A stretch of DNA of 64,000 bases from DATHZQ01 sp965216945. GTDB lineage: Bacteria > Actinomycetota > Acidimicrobiia > Spongiisociales > UBA5794. Below the pieces are notes generated by a model that was not told the origin of the DNA, made no database searches, and was given only the letters and a program-made list of their open reading frames with translations. Positions 54,976 through 63,914 of the stretch are shown one piece after another. Position numbers and translations under genes: made by a program. How positions within the stretch are numbered: position 1 is the stretch's first letter; every line of letters starts with the position of its first letter. The stretch spans positions 1,736,001 to 1,800,000 of the forward strand of contig CBDCGU010000003.1 in the NCBI GenBank assembly GCA_965216945.1. The letters run 5' to 3'.

Positions 54976-55968
54976 TCAGTTCCGTAGGGCCCGACCGGTG
55001 AGGTGCATGAAGACCGCCTCCAGGTCCGGCTCCACGACCTCGACCGACAGCACCCGAGCCCCCGCATCGCTCACCGCGGACAGGATCGACGGAAGAGCCC
55101 GGTGGGCCTCCGACAGGCCCAGGTCGAGGGTGTGATCGGATGCAGCGATGTTGTGGACGCCGCGTAGGCTCTGGAGCCGAGCAGCCGCCGCCTCATGGTC
55201 GCCGTCGAGGCTCAGCTGGACGTGATCGTGCTCGCCGACGAGGGCGACGAGCTCGCGCCGGGTTCCCTCTACGACCAATCGGCCGTGATCCATGATGCCG
55301 ACGCGGTCACAGAGACGTTCGGCCTCTTCCATGTAATGGGTGGTGTAGAGCACCGCGATGCCACTCGCTCCGAGCTGGTCCACGCTGGCCAAGATGGCGT
55401 CTCGGCTCTGCGGGTCGACGCCGACCGTCGGCTCGTCGAGGATCAACAGGCTCGGCTCGTGCAGGAGCCCGATCCCGATGTTCAGGCGTCGCTTCATGCC
55501 CCCAGAGAAGTCCTCGGCACGATCACCGGCACGGTCGGCCAGCCCGACTGTGGCCGACACATCGTCGATTCGCGCCGCGAGCGTTCGGCCACCCAGGCCG
55601 TGCAGCCGCCCGAAGAACCGCAAGTTCTCCACCGGGGATAGATCCGGGTAGATCGCCAGGTTCTGCGGCACGAGACCGATCGCACCCTGCACGAATCTTT
55701 GTTCATCGTCCAGATCGCGATCGAGGACGCGCACCGTGCCGCCGTCTCGGCGCAGCAGACCGCACAGCATCGAGATGGTCGTAGTCTTGCCCGCCCCGTT
55801 CGGACCGAGGAGCCCGTACGTCTCTCCGGGAGCGATCGAGAACCCCACTTCGTCGACCACCGTCCGCGCACCATACCGCTTTGTCAACCCGCGGCACTCG
55901 AGCACAGAGTCGCCGACCCGCGGCGAGACCCCCGACGCGGCGACGACAGCACCAGGGTTGGCAGCCAT
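54976..55968 (-). CDS. ABC transporter ATP-binding protein (drug-export type)
   Basis: A 330-residue ATPase: Walker A GPNGAGKTT, Q-loop VPQNLAIYPDLS, signature FSGGMKRRLNIGIGL, Walker B LLILDEPTVGVDP and H-loop TTHYMEE. The C-terminal 90 residues form the DrrA-like extension. It is encoded tail-to-tail with the two permeases, with 32 nt between stop codons, so it needs its own promoter. Likely substrate: a drug or lipid; unknown. Confidence 0.93.
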   Translation of the reverse strand: MAANPGAVVAASGVSPRVGDSVLECRGLTKRYGARTVVDEVGFSIAPGETYGLLGPNGAGKTTTISMLCGLLRRDGGTVRVLDRDLDDEQRFVQGAIGLVPQNLAIYPDLSPVENLRFFGRLHGLGGRTLAARIDDVSATVGLADRAGDRAEDFSGGMKRRLNIGIGLLHEPSLLILDEPTVGVDPQSRDAILASVDQLGASGIAVLYTTHYMEEAERLCDRVGIMDHGRLVVEGTRRELVALVGEHDHVQLSLDGDHEAAAARLQSLRGVHNIAASDHTLDLGLSEAHRALPSILSAVSDAGARVLSVEVVEPDLEAVFMHLTGRALRN

Positions 55969-56184
55969 GAAACGAACCTAAGGCTGCGGTGGTCCGGATT
56001 CCAGGGCCGTACGTCATGAAGCTCGGGGACCGAGAACCGAAACGCTGTGGACGAAAGCGATGTCCGAGGAACCGTGCCAGTCGCACCGACTGTCCAACGG
56101 ATCACCAACAGGTCGGGTCGTTTCGGGGGTTCCAGGGTACGTGAGAGGTGAGACACCGGCTTGGGCCGGTGTCGTTGCCCGAGG

Positions 56185-57579
56185 TCAAGCCGCGTTTCTC
56201 AGCTCGCGAGCTGTTGCCGCACTGACCGTCAGATTGCGCAATGCGGTTTGGGCAGCCATGACCCGCTCCTGGGAAGCCTCCCACGCCAGATCACGGGCTG
56301 CCACGGTCGGTCCCGGCAGTCGCAAAGCGACGAGTACCAGCACCGCGGCGACCAGGATCAATGCCGCAGAGATGAAGAACACACCTCGCGGCGGGAGATA
56401 GCGAATGACAATGGTGAGCAAGGCAGGCGCCAACAGGCTGCCCAGAGATCCGATGGCCGTCTTGATGCCCATCGCCCGTGAACGATGTTCCTCCGGTGTG
56501 ATATCCAGGTAGGCAGCGCTCAATGCCGGATTCAGCAACGCCTCGCCCAACCCGGCAATGATGAAGGCGGCGACGATCACCGAGTAGGCATTCGTGAGCA
56601 TCAGTCCCCCATACAGCGCAGCATGCAAGAGGAGCCCGATGATCAGTATCGGTTTGCGTCCAAACCGGTCACTGGATCGACCCAGCGCCAGGTTCCCAAT
56701 CAGCGTGGCCCAGCCATAACAACTGATGACCGCGCCAAACTGGGCCGTAGACCATCCCAATTCGTCGAAGGCGTAGAACGGCAATTGGGGATCGATGAAG
56801 AACCACGCAAAGACCATGCTGAAACTGATGAAGAGCAACGTGCCGAAGGCCAGCAACGGATGGGGCAGCGAAGCCATGAAGGAGACGGCCGTTCTCGGCT
56901 TCGGCGCCAATCGTGCGGCTCGCTTCTCGTAGAGGGCGGCTCTTCGTCTCTTCTCGCTCGGATGGGTTTCAGGGATAGCGAGGAATGTGACGAGAAGGGT
57001 GAGCAGAGCAATGCCTATCGATGCCAGGAAGGGGGGACCGTAGCCCCACCTGTCGTAGAGCAGGCCGCCCACGACCGGCCCAACGATGAACCCCGCCGCG
57101 GTGCCGCCGCCGATGACGCCGATCCAACGAGCGCGCTCATCTTGGGGTGCGATGTCGGCGACAAGCCCCATGGACGCCGGCCCCAGCCCTGCCGTCAGCC
57201 CCCCGGCCAAGCCGCGAATGATGATGAACGCCAAAGACGTGGCGGCCAGGTAGTAGCCGGCGAAAGCGGCCGCAAACGCTGCGAATGAACCGAGGACGAG
57301 CGGCCGTCTGCCGAAACGATCGGCTAGCGACCCCATGAACGGCGCCGCGATCACGCCAGCCAGCGAGTAGGCCATCACACTTGCTGCCAGGACTGCCACG
57401 CTGTCGCCGAAGTCGCCGAGCTTCCGGGCAAAGAGCGGGAAGATCAAGCCGTAGCTGGTCATCTGGAGCGCCGTGCACACTGCCAGCAGCACGATGATGA
57501 TGCGGGCACGACTGGGGTCCGTGCCGGGGGTTGCGACCCGGGTTGCCTGCACCACGGTGCCCATCTGCGCGTGGTTCAT
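56185..57579 (-). CDS. MFS transporter, multidrug-type
   Basis: A 464-residue protein with about twelve helices. The motif GSLADRFGRRPLVLG lies between helices 2 and 3 and GRSSDRFGRKPILIIG in the second half. A C-terminal cytoplasmic tail of about 45 residues follows. Fits proton-driven drug efflux; substrate unknown. It follows the SnoaL-like gene by nine nt and is probably co-transcribed with it. Confidence 0.89.
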   Translation of the reverse strand: MNHAQMGTVVQATRVATPGTDPSRARIIIVLLAVCTALQMTSYGLIFPLFARKLGDFGDSVAVLAASVMAYSLAGVIAAPFMGSLADRFGRRPLVLGSFAAFAAAFAGYYLAATSLAFIIIRGLAGGLTAGLGPASMGLVADIAPQDERARWIGVIGGGTAAGFIVGPVVGGLLYDRWGYGPPFLASIGIALLTLLVTFLAIPETHPSEKRRRAALYEKRAARLAPKPRTAVSFMASLPHPLLAFGTLLFISFSMVFAWFFIDPQLPFYAFDELGWSTAQFGAVISCYGWATLIGNLALGRSSDRFGRKPILIIGLLLHAALYGGLMLTNAYSVIVAAFIIAGLGEALLNPALSAAYLDITPEEHRSRAMGIKTAIGSLGSLLAPALLTIVIRYLPPRGVFFISAALILVAAVLVLVALRLPGPTVAARDLAWEASQERVMAAQTALRNLTVSAATARELRNAA

Positions 57580-57588
57580 CGGCGGTAC

Positions 57589-58059
57589 CTACACGCTGGC
57601 GCCCAGTTCCACGAGCAGGGTGGCCAGATCCATGTAGATGGTCTCCCGCTGAATGAGTCCCCCGCTCACGTCATAGACCGTCACACCCCTGAACTGGATG
57701 GTTCTCCCGGTTGGGTCGAGCTGTTCCTCGAACACCGGCGGCCCCAGCGGGCCTGTGTGTGTGCCGGTGAAGACCCACTCTGTGACAACGACCGTCTCGG
57801 CGGCAATCGTGCGCTTCACCTCGTAGTCGATGTCATCGAAGCCAACGAACCATGCCGGGAAGAATGCCGCGCTCTCCTCCGCAGAGGCGGGCGGATTCTC
57901 GAAGGCGTCGCCGCAGACCCAATCCACGACGTAGTTCTTGGCATGCAGCGTCTGCATCGTTTCGATGTCTCGTGCCGCGAGGGCTGCTACGAGTTGCGAG
58001 ACGACCTCGAAGGCAGAGGGACCGCTTGAGGTGGCATGGGCCCTCACGTGCCCTTCCAT
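57589..58059 (-). CDS. SnoaL-like ester-cyclase-family protein
   Basis: A 156-residue NTF2-fold protein of the ester cyclase group: VSQLVAALAARDIETMQTLHAKNYV, FFPAWFVGFDDIDYEVKRTIA, VVVTEWVFTGTHTGPLGPP and IQFRGVTVYDVSGGLIQRETIYMD are typical. Active role not assignable. It precedes the MFS gene by nine nt. An AGGGCGGGG stretch lies just upstream of the ATG. Confidence 0.82.
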   Translation of the reverse strand: MEGHVRAHATSSGPSAFEVVSQLVAALAARDIETMQTLHAKNYVVDWVCGDAFENPPASAEESAAFFPAWFVGFDDIDYEVKRTIAAETVVVTEWVFTGTHTGPLGPPVFEEQLDPTGRTIQFRGVTVYDVSGGLIQRETIYMDLATLLVELGASV

Positions 58060-58327
58060 TCGCCCCGCCCTGGTGCCTCATCCTCTGGTTGTGGCCTACT
58101 CATCTCGGGACCTCGGCTCTCTCGCCGGCAGATACCGGCTCGAGTTCGAAACTCAGACCCACGTGGGAGGTGAGCCGCGTGAACAGCAGGTCTCTCATCG
58201 CCGAGACGGGTGTCCAGGAACCACCCAATGTCGAATCCGGAGTCGTGGCTCATGGCCAGTCCTTCCCGTTCATGGGCCGCAACTCATCAGGACGATCGCG
58301 GCCTGCGTCGGCGCCGAAGATCTTGCC

Positions 58328-59206
58328 TCAGGGCCCGCTCACCGCTGCTGCTGGGGACGGTGTTGCGAGCTTCTCCGCAGCATGCGGGTCGTGTGCGGGA
58401 AGGATGATGAGGCCGGGCTGGTTGTCCCGAAGCGCCTTGACCTTGGCGAAGCTCTCGAGAAGCACCTCACGTTCGCCGGTATCCGGTGTCCGATCCTGCT
58501 CGAGGAACTCGTCGTTGTAGGTGAGGTCGCCGATCATGAGGACCGGCGGCCCGTCGGCCCGCCGGACGAGCATCGACACTGCGCCGGCAAGATGACCCGG
58601 CGTCGGGATCACGATCATCGAACCGTCTCCCATCAGGTCGAAAGCTCGGTCGAATGGCGCCAGCGACGGATCGTCGGTTGGCTCGAACACGATTGGATTC
58701 CACTTGGCGCCCAGCCGGGCGATCTTGGGTCGAATCACCATCTCCCGTTCGGGGCGAAGCCCGAGCATGTGATCCCACGCTTCCGGAGCCACGTACAGAT
58801 CCGCCTGCGGGATCAGCCCGATTCCGCCGACGTGGTCGGCGTGAAGGTGAGACATCACGGCCTTGGTCACGTCGGCTGGGTCGTAGCCGGCCAGGAGCAT
58901 CTGGTTTGCCAGGTTGTCCGCCGGGGTGATGTCCCATTCGAAGATGTGACGCATGAAGAAGGCAGCTCCCGGCGTCACCCAGTAGCTCGGGTCCGTAGCG
59001 CAAGCGGGGTCAGCGCCGGCGTCGAAGAGGACCAAGCCGCTCTCGTGTTCGACTACATAGGCATTGACGGGAAGCCGGACCATCTTGCGGCCAAAGAAGA
59101 TCCACCAGTAGGCAGGCTTCTTGGTCCCGTAGATGTGTTCGTGATGTGCCTTGGCGTGACCCGTGGTGACGACGTTCACCCTCTCCACGGACGCTGGGTT
59201 CTGCAT
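58328..59206 (-). CDS. Metallo-beta-lactamase-fold hydrolase, AHL-lactonase-like
   Basis: A 292-residue protein from ATG 59206 (AAAGGAA seven bases upstream). The metal motif is SHLHADHVGG (HxHxDH), with later His in TPGHLAGAVS, Asp in MIGDLTYNDEF and His in LPAHDPH: two-metal MBL chemistry. The N-terminal VERVNVVTTGHAKAHHEHIYG and sequence around the metal site fit the N-acyl-homoserine-lactonase-like group. Lactonase activity is inferred; substrates in the family vary. Confidence 0.83.
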   Translation of the reverse strand: MQNPASVERVNVVTTGHAKAHHEHIYGTKKPAYWWIFFGRKMVRLPVNAYVVEHESGLVLFDAGADPACATDPSYWVTPGAAFFMRHIFEWDITPADNLANQMLLAGYDPADVTKAVMSHLHADHVGGIGLIPQADLYVAPEAWDHMLGLRPEREMVIRPKIARLGAKWNPIVFEPTDDPSLAPFDRAFDLMGDGSMIVIPTPGHLAGAVSMLVRRADGPPVLMIGDLTYNDEFLEQDRTPDTGEREVLLESFAKVKALRDNQPGLIILPAHDPHAAEKLATPSPAAAVSGP

Positions 59207-59241
59207 GGGTGGTTCCTTTCGAGGATCCAGACCGGACGCTG

Positions 59242-59505
59242 CTACGACCCGATCCGACCTTGCAGCTCGCGATCGATTTGCGCCTCGCTGATCTCCGAGG
59301 GCTTGGCGTAGACGCTCACTGCGTGGGCGGCGACTCCGATGCCCCATCCGAGCATTGGCCAAACCGGCCAGAAGTACGCGGCGGAAGTCACCGCCCAGAT
59401 GAGCACCAGGAGCGCATTCACGGCGAGATAGACAGCGAAGTGGACCCGGAACCCGCGCTTGGCTTGGATACGCCGAATAGCCCGTTGACGTTGTTCGTCA
59501 GTCAT
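59242..59505 (-). CDS. 2TM domain protein
   Basis: An 87-residue protein from ATG 59505 (AAGGAG upstream). A basic N-terminal helix (RQRAIRRIQAKRGFRVH) is followed by two membrane helices (about 20-45, 47-65) and an acidic tail. This matches the 2TM domain family, which occurs alone or fused to regulators; function unknown. It precedes the MBL hydrolase by 35 nt. A shorter relative is at 52317-52469. Confidence 0.8.
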   Translation of the reverse strand: MTDEQRQRAIRRIQAKRGFRVHFAVYLAVNALLVLIWAVTSAAYFWPVWPMLGWGIGVAAHAVSVYAKPSEISEAQIDRELQGRIGS

Positions 59506-59813
59506 TGGTTCTCCTTCCGTTCTTGGTTGTTCGCCATCACCGAATCGTCCGCCCAAAGAGGGGGGTTCGGCATCACCCTCCCTCTCGACCCCCCGGGGTG
59601 TTCCACCCTGATCGACTGGTCCTTGATCCCGGTCAGGGAGTGCGTGAGCTGATTGAACGGGCGCTGGGATGCGGATACCGGTTTCGCTTGCGGTTGGTGG
59701 GAAGAGGTGAACGATGTCTCGAACATCGCACAACGCATCCGGCCGTCGATCACGTCAGGCGACTCGTCCGGCAATGGCACCAGTAGCGCATCGACGCAAG
59801 GCCCGCAGCCCTG
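59506..59813. other. Intergenic region, no gene seen
   Basis: About 308 nt between the 2TM gene and the NmrA-like gene, both leftward. No frame shows a ribosome site with protein-like content, and I see no tRNA or strong hairpin. It presumably carries the promoter of the 2TM/MBL pair. Confidence 0.4.
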
Positions 59814-60677
59814 CTAGTGAGCGAACCCGCCCTGTTCGTCCCGCGGCATGTCGAACCAGTCGTCGAGGGTGATGGCCGGCGCACCGTAGAGCTCGTTGGC
59901 GAGGGCGGGTTCGCCGTGCTCACCTGCACTGTCGAGATAGGCGATCAGCTCCGTGACCTCGGCGAACTCGGCGTTGCGGATCACCTTGGCCAGGAGCCGC
60001 GCCTGCCAGACCTTCAGATGGATCAGTCTCGCCTCCGGGTAACAGGCGGCGGCGAAGCGATCCATGGCGTCCCCGATCGTGATCCCTTCCGGGCCGTAGA
60101 TGTAGAGGCGCTTCCCCAGCGCCCGGTCGTCCTCATACGACGCGGCGACCATCCGCCCGAAGTCGGCTGCGGCAAAGAAGTGCAGCGGTGGCGGGTTCTT
60201 CCCGTCGACGACGATCGCCCATTTGCCGCCCCGAATGAAGTTCTGCAACGTCTCCATCACCCAGGTCGGGCAGAAGACCGCATACGGGAGACCGCTGTCG
60301 CGTACGAGTTGCTCGGTGCGCATCTTCACGTCGGCTCGGTAGAACCATCGGTTCTCTTCGCCGAGGGTGGTCGCAGAGACGTAGCCGATGCGTTCGAGCT
60401 GACCCGCAGCCACCTCGATGACGTGGCTCGTGGCGGTGTACTCCGTTGCGGGCGTCAGGTTGACGTGCACCGCGTCGCAGCCCGCCATCGCCGATCGGAC
60501 GTCGTCGACGCTCGTCGCCGATCCCTCGGCGATCTCGACGGCGCCGCCGAACATCGCGTGCGCCTTCTCGGCGTTGCGGGTGAGGATCCGGACAGAGTGG
60601 CCGCCCTCGGTGAGGCGGTTCACGACCGGCCGGCCCAACAGGCCGGTCGCACCAATGACCAGGAGACGGTTGAACAT
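59814..60677 (-). CDS. NmrA-like NAD(P)-binding protein (atypical SDR)
   Basis: A 287-residue protein from ATG 60677 (AAAGGACC nearby; a GTG one codon upstream is also possible). N-terminal GATGLLGRPVVNRLTEGG is the GxxGxxG nucleotide loop; ILTRNAEKA and VHVNLTPATEY follow as in NmrA-type atypical short-chain dehydrogenases. The catalytic Tyr-Lys is not obvious, so it may be a redox sensor rather than an enzyme. Five perfect 17-bp repeats lie directly upstream. Confidence 0.83.
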   Translation of the reverse strand: MFNRLLVIGATGLLGRPVVNRLTEGGHSVRILTRNAEKAHAMFGGAVEIAEGSATSVDDVRSAMAGCDAVHVNLTPATEYTATSHVIEVAAGQLERIGYVSATTLGEENRWFYRADVKMRTEQLVRDSGLPYAVFCPTWVMETLQNFIRGGKWAIVVDGKNPPPLHFFAAADFGRMVAASYEDDRALGKRLYIYGPEGITIGDAMDRFAAACYPEARLIHLKVWQARLLAKVIRNAEFAEVTELIAYLDSAGEHGEPALANELYGAPAITLDDWFDMPRDEQGGFAH

Positions 60678-60686
60678 CACTCGGTC

Positions 60687-60771
60687 CTTTCAATCTCTGA
60701 GGACTTTCAATCTCTGAGGACTTTCAATCTCTGAGGACTTTCAATCTCTGAGGACTTTCAATCTCTGAGGA
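60687..60771. repeat. Five perfect 17-bp tandem repeats upstream of the NmrA-like gene
   Basis: CTTTCAATCTCTGAGGA occurs five times head to tail with no mismatch. The array ends nine bases before the NmrA-like ATG, so it probably lies in the 5' leader or promoter. On the coding strand each unit ends GATTGAAAG, and the last unit contributes to the ribosome-site region (GAAAGGA). Perfect identity implies recent expansion; copy number could alter translation. Confidence 0.92.
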
Positions 60772-60784
60772 GCAGTGGGACTCC

Positions 60785-61198
60785 CTACCCCAGGCTCTCG
60801 ACCCAGTGGTCGAAGCCTTCTGCGGCTACCGGCCCTCGTGACTTGAACGACCCCGTGACGACGGCTCCTCTGTTCCGCAATCTCGCGGCCATCTTGGGGA
60901 GCATTCCGCCGGCTGCGGTCTTGTACGTGCAGAACACTGCGGCCGGCTTGCCGTCGAGGTCATCGAGGCCGTCGATGAAGTCCATCGTGGCTTTGGTGGC
61001 ATGCTGAAGCACGAAGAAGAGGCCTTTGCACCAGCTCCCGACGCATATCGCGTCGGCCCGGCTCACAGTGGCGGGATCGGCGTCCTGGACGGAGCTGATG
61101 GTGCAGTGATGCCCGGCCGCTCGGACTCGTTCCGCCATTGTCTCAGCTGCCGCCCTGGTTGTCCCGGTCTTGCTGTCGAAGACGATCGCTACGTTCAT
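60785..61198 (-). CDS. Flavodoxin-family protein
   Basis: A 137-residue protein. The N-terminus VAIVFDSKTGTTRAAAETMAERV carries the flavodoxin phosphate-binding loop (SKTGTTR), followed by DAICVGSWCKGLFFV and KPAAVFCTYKTAAGGML. It should bind FMN and carry electrons or reduce quinones. Start chosen at ATG 61198 (AAGGGAGAAAGAG upstream), which lies inside the end of the preceding frame. Confidence 0.84.
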   Translation of the reverse strand: MNVAIVFDSKTGTTRAAAETMAERVRAAGHHCTISSVQDADPATVSRADAICVGSWCKGLFFVLQHATKATMDFIDGLDDLDGKPAAVFCTYKTAAGGMLPKMAARLRNRGAVVTGSFKSRGPVAAEGFDHWVESLG

Positions 61199-61562
61199 CA
61201 ACTCTTTCTCCCTTGTCATGACCCCCGTCCCACTCGCTCGGTCGTAGCGTCGATTCATGCGGGTGAAGGTGCCGTGTTGCCTCATTGGGATCCCCGACGT
61301 GCTCGGCGAGGCCGGTGCCACTCGGGGCGAGGGGTGGGTCCACCTCGAATCGGAGCACGTCGATGCCCAGACTGCGCAGAAGGTCGAGGGTGCTGTGGAA
61401 CTGCGATTGATCGAGCAGCGCACCGCTCAGCATTGTTCCCGCCGACACGTCTTCCTGCTCGATCCCGGCAAGGCCTTCGCTGAATCGCTCGTCCAGCCGG
61501 CCGTGCACCCAGATACGAAAGCGCCGGTTGCCCACACTGCTGCCCTGATGGTCGTGCTCCAT
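61143..61562 (-). CDS. Small conserved-looking protein of unknown function overlapping the flavodoxin gene
   Basis: A 139-residue frame. Residues 12-80 look like a genuine compact alpha/beta domain (FRIWVHGRLDERFSEGLAGIE, TMLSGALLDQSQFHSTLDLLRSLGIDVLRFE), a pattern I have seen in small actinobacterial proteins beside regulators. The C-terminal 50 residues are His/Arg/Asp-rich and overlap the flavodoxin start by 56 nt, so the true stop may have been shifted by mutation. It follows the LuxR regulator by 69 nt. Confidence 0.55.
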   Translation of the reverse strand: MEHDHQGSSVGNRRFRIWVHGRLDERFSEGLAGIEQEDVSAGTMLSGALLDQSQFHSTLDLLRSLGIDVLRFEVDPPLAPSGTGLAEHVGDPNEATRHLHPHESTLRPSEWDGGHDKGERVDERSDRLRQQDRDNQGGS

Positions 61563-61631
61563 GCCACCGAGTGTCAGGTCACGCGGGGTGGGATGCCATC
61601 GCCCTGCCGGCGAACCGCCCCGGGTGACCCG

Positions 61632-63914
61632 TCAGAGGATGTCGATGTCAGAGGCGATCTCGAGAGCAGCAGACCGAGACGTGACACCGAGCTTGCGGTA
61701 GATCGCCTGGGTGTAGCTCTTGATCGTGTTGTGCGAGAGGTAGAGCTCGTTGGCGATCTCCCGAAGGGACAGGTCACTTCGGAGCAGGTGCAACACCTCG
61801 AGCTCGCGATCGGTGAGCGGCTCCACGTGCACGGTGCCGGCCGCTTGCTGGTGTGGTCTCCGTAACGCCAGCTTGTGTTCTGCCGCAGCAACGAGTTCCG
61901 TGATGCGTCCCCGTCCTTCAAGCCCCTCGACCAACGTCCGCGCTTCGCGGACCAGGGCTCGCTTCTCGGCGTAGTCGGTGAGGGCTTCGGCCAGTGCCAG
62001 ACATCCGTACGCGATGAAGATCGGCTCCACCCACTCCCGGGCCATGCCGAGGCCGGTGCTGATGCAGGAGGCGGCTTCATCACGTTCCCCGTGGGCGAGG
62101 AGAGCCTTTCCGAGGGCGAAGTGAGCAGCCATGCGATCCGGGTAGGCGACCCACTCGTCCGGTTCGGGAAGGGCGAGCGCCTCGGCGGCCGTCGCCTCTG
62201 CCGCTGCCCAGTCGCCAACCTCTGCGTAGGCCAGCGCGAGCAGCGCAGTGACACCGCCATCTCGCACTGACTCGCGCTTGCGAGCCGTCGCGCCTTCGAG
62301 GAGGAGAGGAATGGCATCGAGCGGCCCAGTGGTCCAGAAGGTGGATATGCCGGCGAGCCCGATCGTCTGAGCGAAGATGATCGACTGCCTCGACCGCTCT
62401 TGATCGGCGATCGCCGTGAAGGCAGTCCGGGCGACTTCGATGTCACCGCCGGCGACCAGCTCACCCAACGCACGGTGAGCTGCCACCGTCGTCTCGACGG
62501 TGGGTAGCAGGTCCCCTGAGACAGCATCAAGAGCCGCTTCAGCCGCCTCGAGCCATTGTGAGCTCGAGGCGAAATCGCCACGGGCGAGTGCCACATTGAA
62601 CCTGCCTACCGCAGTCATGGGGAAGGCGCGGATCGCGTCGTCGGGGAGTTCCTGGAACCACCGCCACACCAGCGACCAGTGCACGGCCGTCCAGTCCTGG
62701 AGGTACTGGTCGATGAGTCGAGCGGCAAGCAGATGGTCCCCTGCGTTGATGGCGTGGTCGACGGCGGGTTCGAGGGAACCGGTCTCGGTGTACCACCGAG
62801 CCGCGACGAGATGCAGGTTGGGGATGAGGGCCGGGTCGGTCCTACGTAGTTGGTGGCGCAGCCAGTCGCCGAACAGGCGGTGGTAGCGATACCAGCGGCG
62901 TGTGGTGTCGAGAGGGATCAGGAAGAGACCGCTTCGCTCCATGCGGTCGAGGATCGCTGCCCCGTCGGTGACGCCGGCGACCTCGTCGCAGAGTGGGCCT
63001 GTCATCTGGTCGAGCACCGAGGTGCGCAGCAGGAACTCCCGATCGCGGTCCGAGACCCTCTCGAGCGCCTCCCCGATGAGGAAGTCGGCAACATTCCGAT
63101 CGTCACCCGCGAACCGGACGACGAACTCGGTGGCATCCACGGCATCCTGGAGCGACATGCCCGCGAGATGAACTGCAGCAGGCCAGCCTTCGGTTCGGCG
63201 GTGGAGCAATTCGACGGTGCCGTCGTCGAGATTCACGGCGAAGCGACGTCGGAGCAGCTCCCCCGTCTCCCACGCCGAGAAGGCGAGGTCGTGCGCACGG
63301 AGCTCCATGAGGTTCCCTGACGCTCTGAGGCGACCGAGGGGCAGCCGGGGATCCGCTCGGGTGGCGATGGTCAGCTGCACCCCAGGTGGAAGATGATCGA
63401 TCAGGTATCCGACCGATTCATGGATGGCCGCTCGGGAGATCACGTGATAGTCGTCGAATACCAGCAGGAGTGCCTCGTCGGCTTCGGTCAACTCATTGAG
63501 TAACGATGGCACGATGTCTCGCATCGGCTCGACATCAGGGCTCCGGAGTGCGTCCTCGGCGCCTGCGGCGAGCTCCGGCCAGGCTCTGCGAAGCGCAGCA
63601 ACCGCATACGTCCAGAAGACAGGTCCGGTGTCATCGCCTTCCTCGAGCCGAAGGTATGCGGTCGGGCGCCGGCCCTGCTCGGCGTCTAGCCATGCGGCCA
63701 GCAGGGTCGTCTTGCCCCAGCCCGCAGGCGCTGTGATCAACAAGACCTGTGCTTCTGCGCCCACCAGGCGTTCGACGACCTCCGGTCTGGGGAGCGATTG
63801 GGACGTCAGCAAGGGCGGCACGAGCTTGATCGTCAGCAGAGGAGCAGGAAGCTTGGCTCCGTGGCTTTCCTCAGCGCTCAGTGGTGTCAATCGTCCTTCC
63901 CCGTGAACTACCAC
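61632..63914 (-). CDS. MalT-type LuxR family transcriptional regulator (LAL-like)
   Basis: A 760-residue regulator. An N-terminal STAND-type ATPase has Walker A APAGWGKTT (about 60-68) and Walker B LLLVFDDYH; the middle (about 360-680) is TPR-like helical repeats; the C-terminal LuxR HTH (about 695-755) reads LTDRELEVLHLLRSDLSLREIANELYLSHNTIKSYTQAIYRKL. Such MalT-like proteins activate transcription upon binding an inducer and ATP. The GTG start is uncertain; the first 25 residues are weakly protein-like and a downstream TTG is possible. It is first of a leftward run (small protein, flavodoxin, NmrA-like, 2TM, MBL hydrolase) that it may control. Confidence 0.9.
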   Translation of the reverse strand: MVVHGEGRLTPLSAEESHGAKLPAPLLTIKLVPPLLTSQSLPRPEVVERLVGAEAQVLLITAPAGWGKTTLLAAWLDAEQGRRPTAYLRLEEGDDTGPVFWTYAVAALRRAWPELAAGAEDALRSPDVEPMRDIVPSLLNELTEADEALLLVFDDYHVISRAAIHESVGYLIDHLPPGVQLTIATRADPRLPLGRLRASGNLMELRAHDLAFSAWETGELLRRRFAVNLDDGTVELLHRRTEGWPAAVHLAGMSLQDAVDATEFVVRFAGDDRNVADFLIGEALERVSDRDREFLLRTSVLDQMTGPLCDEVAGVTDGAAILDRMERSGLFLIPLDTTRRWYRYHRLFGDWLRHQLRRTDPALIPNLHLVAARWYTETGSLEPAVDHAINAGDHLLAARLIDQYLQDWTAVHWSLVWRWFQELPDDAIRAFPMTAVGRFNVALARGDFASSSQWLEAAEAALDAVSGDLLPTVETTVAAHRALGELVAGGDIEVARTAFTAIADQERSRQSIIFAQTIGLAGISTFWTTGPLDAIPLLLEGATARKRESVRDGGVTALLALAYAEVGDWAAAEATAAEALALPEPDEWVAYPDRMAAHFALGKALLAHGERDEAASCISTGLGMAREWVEPIFIAYGCLALAEALTDYAEKRALVREARTLVEGLEGRGRITELVAAAEHKLALRRPHQQAAGTVHVEPLTDRELEVLHLLRSDLSLREIANELYLSHNTIKSYTQAIYRKLGVTSRSAALEIASDIDIL

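Noticed and set aside
60687..60771. CRISPR array
   Set aside because: Units are contiguous with no spacers and there are no cas genes nearby.
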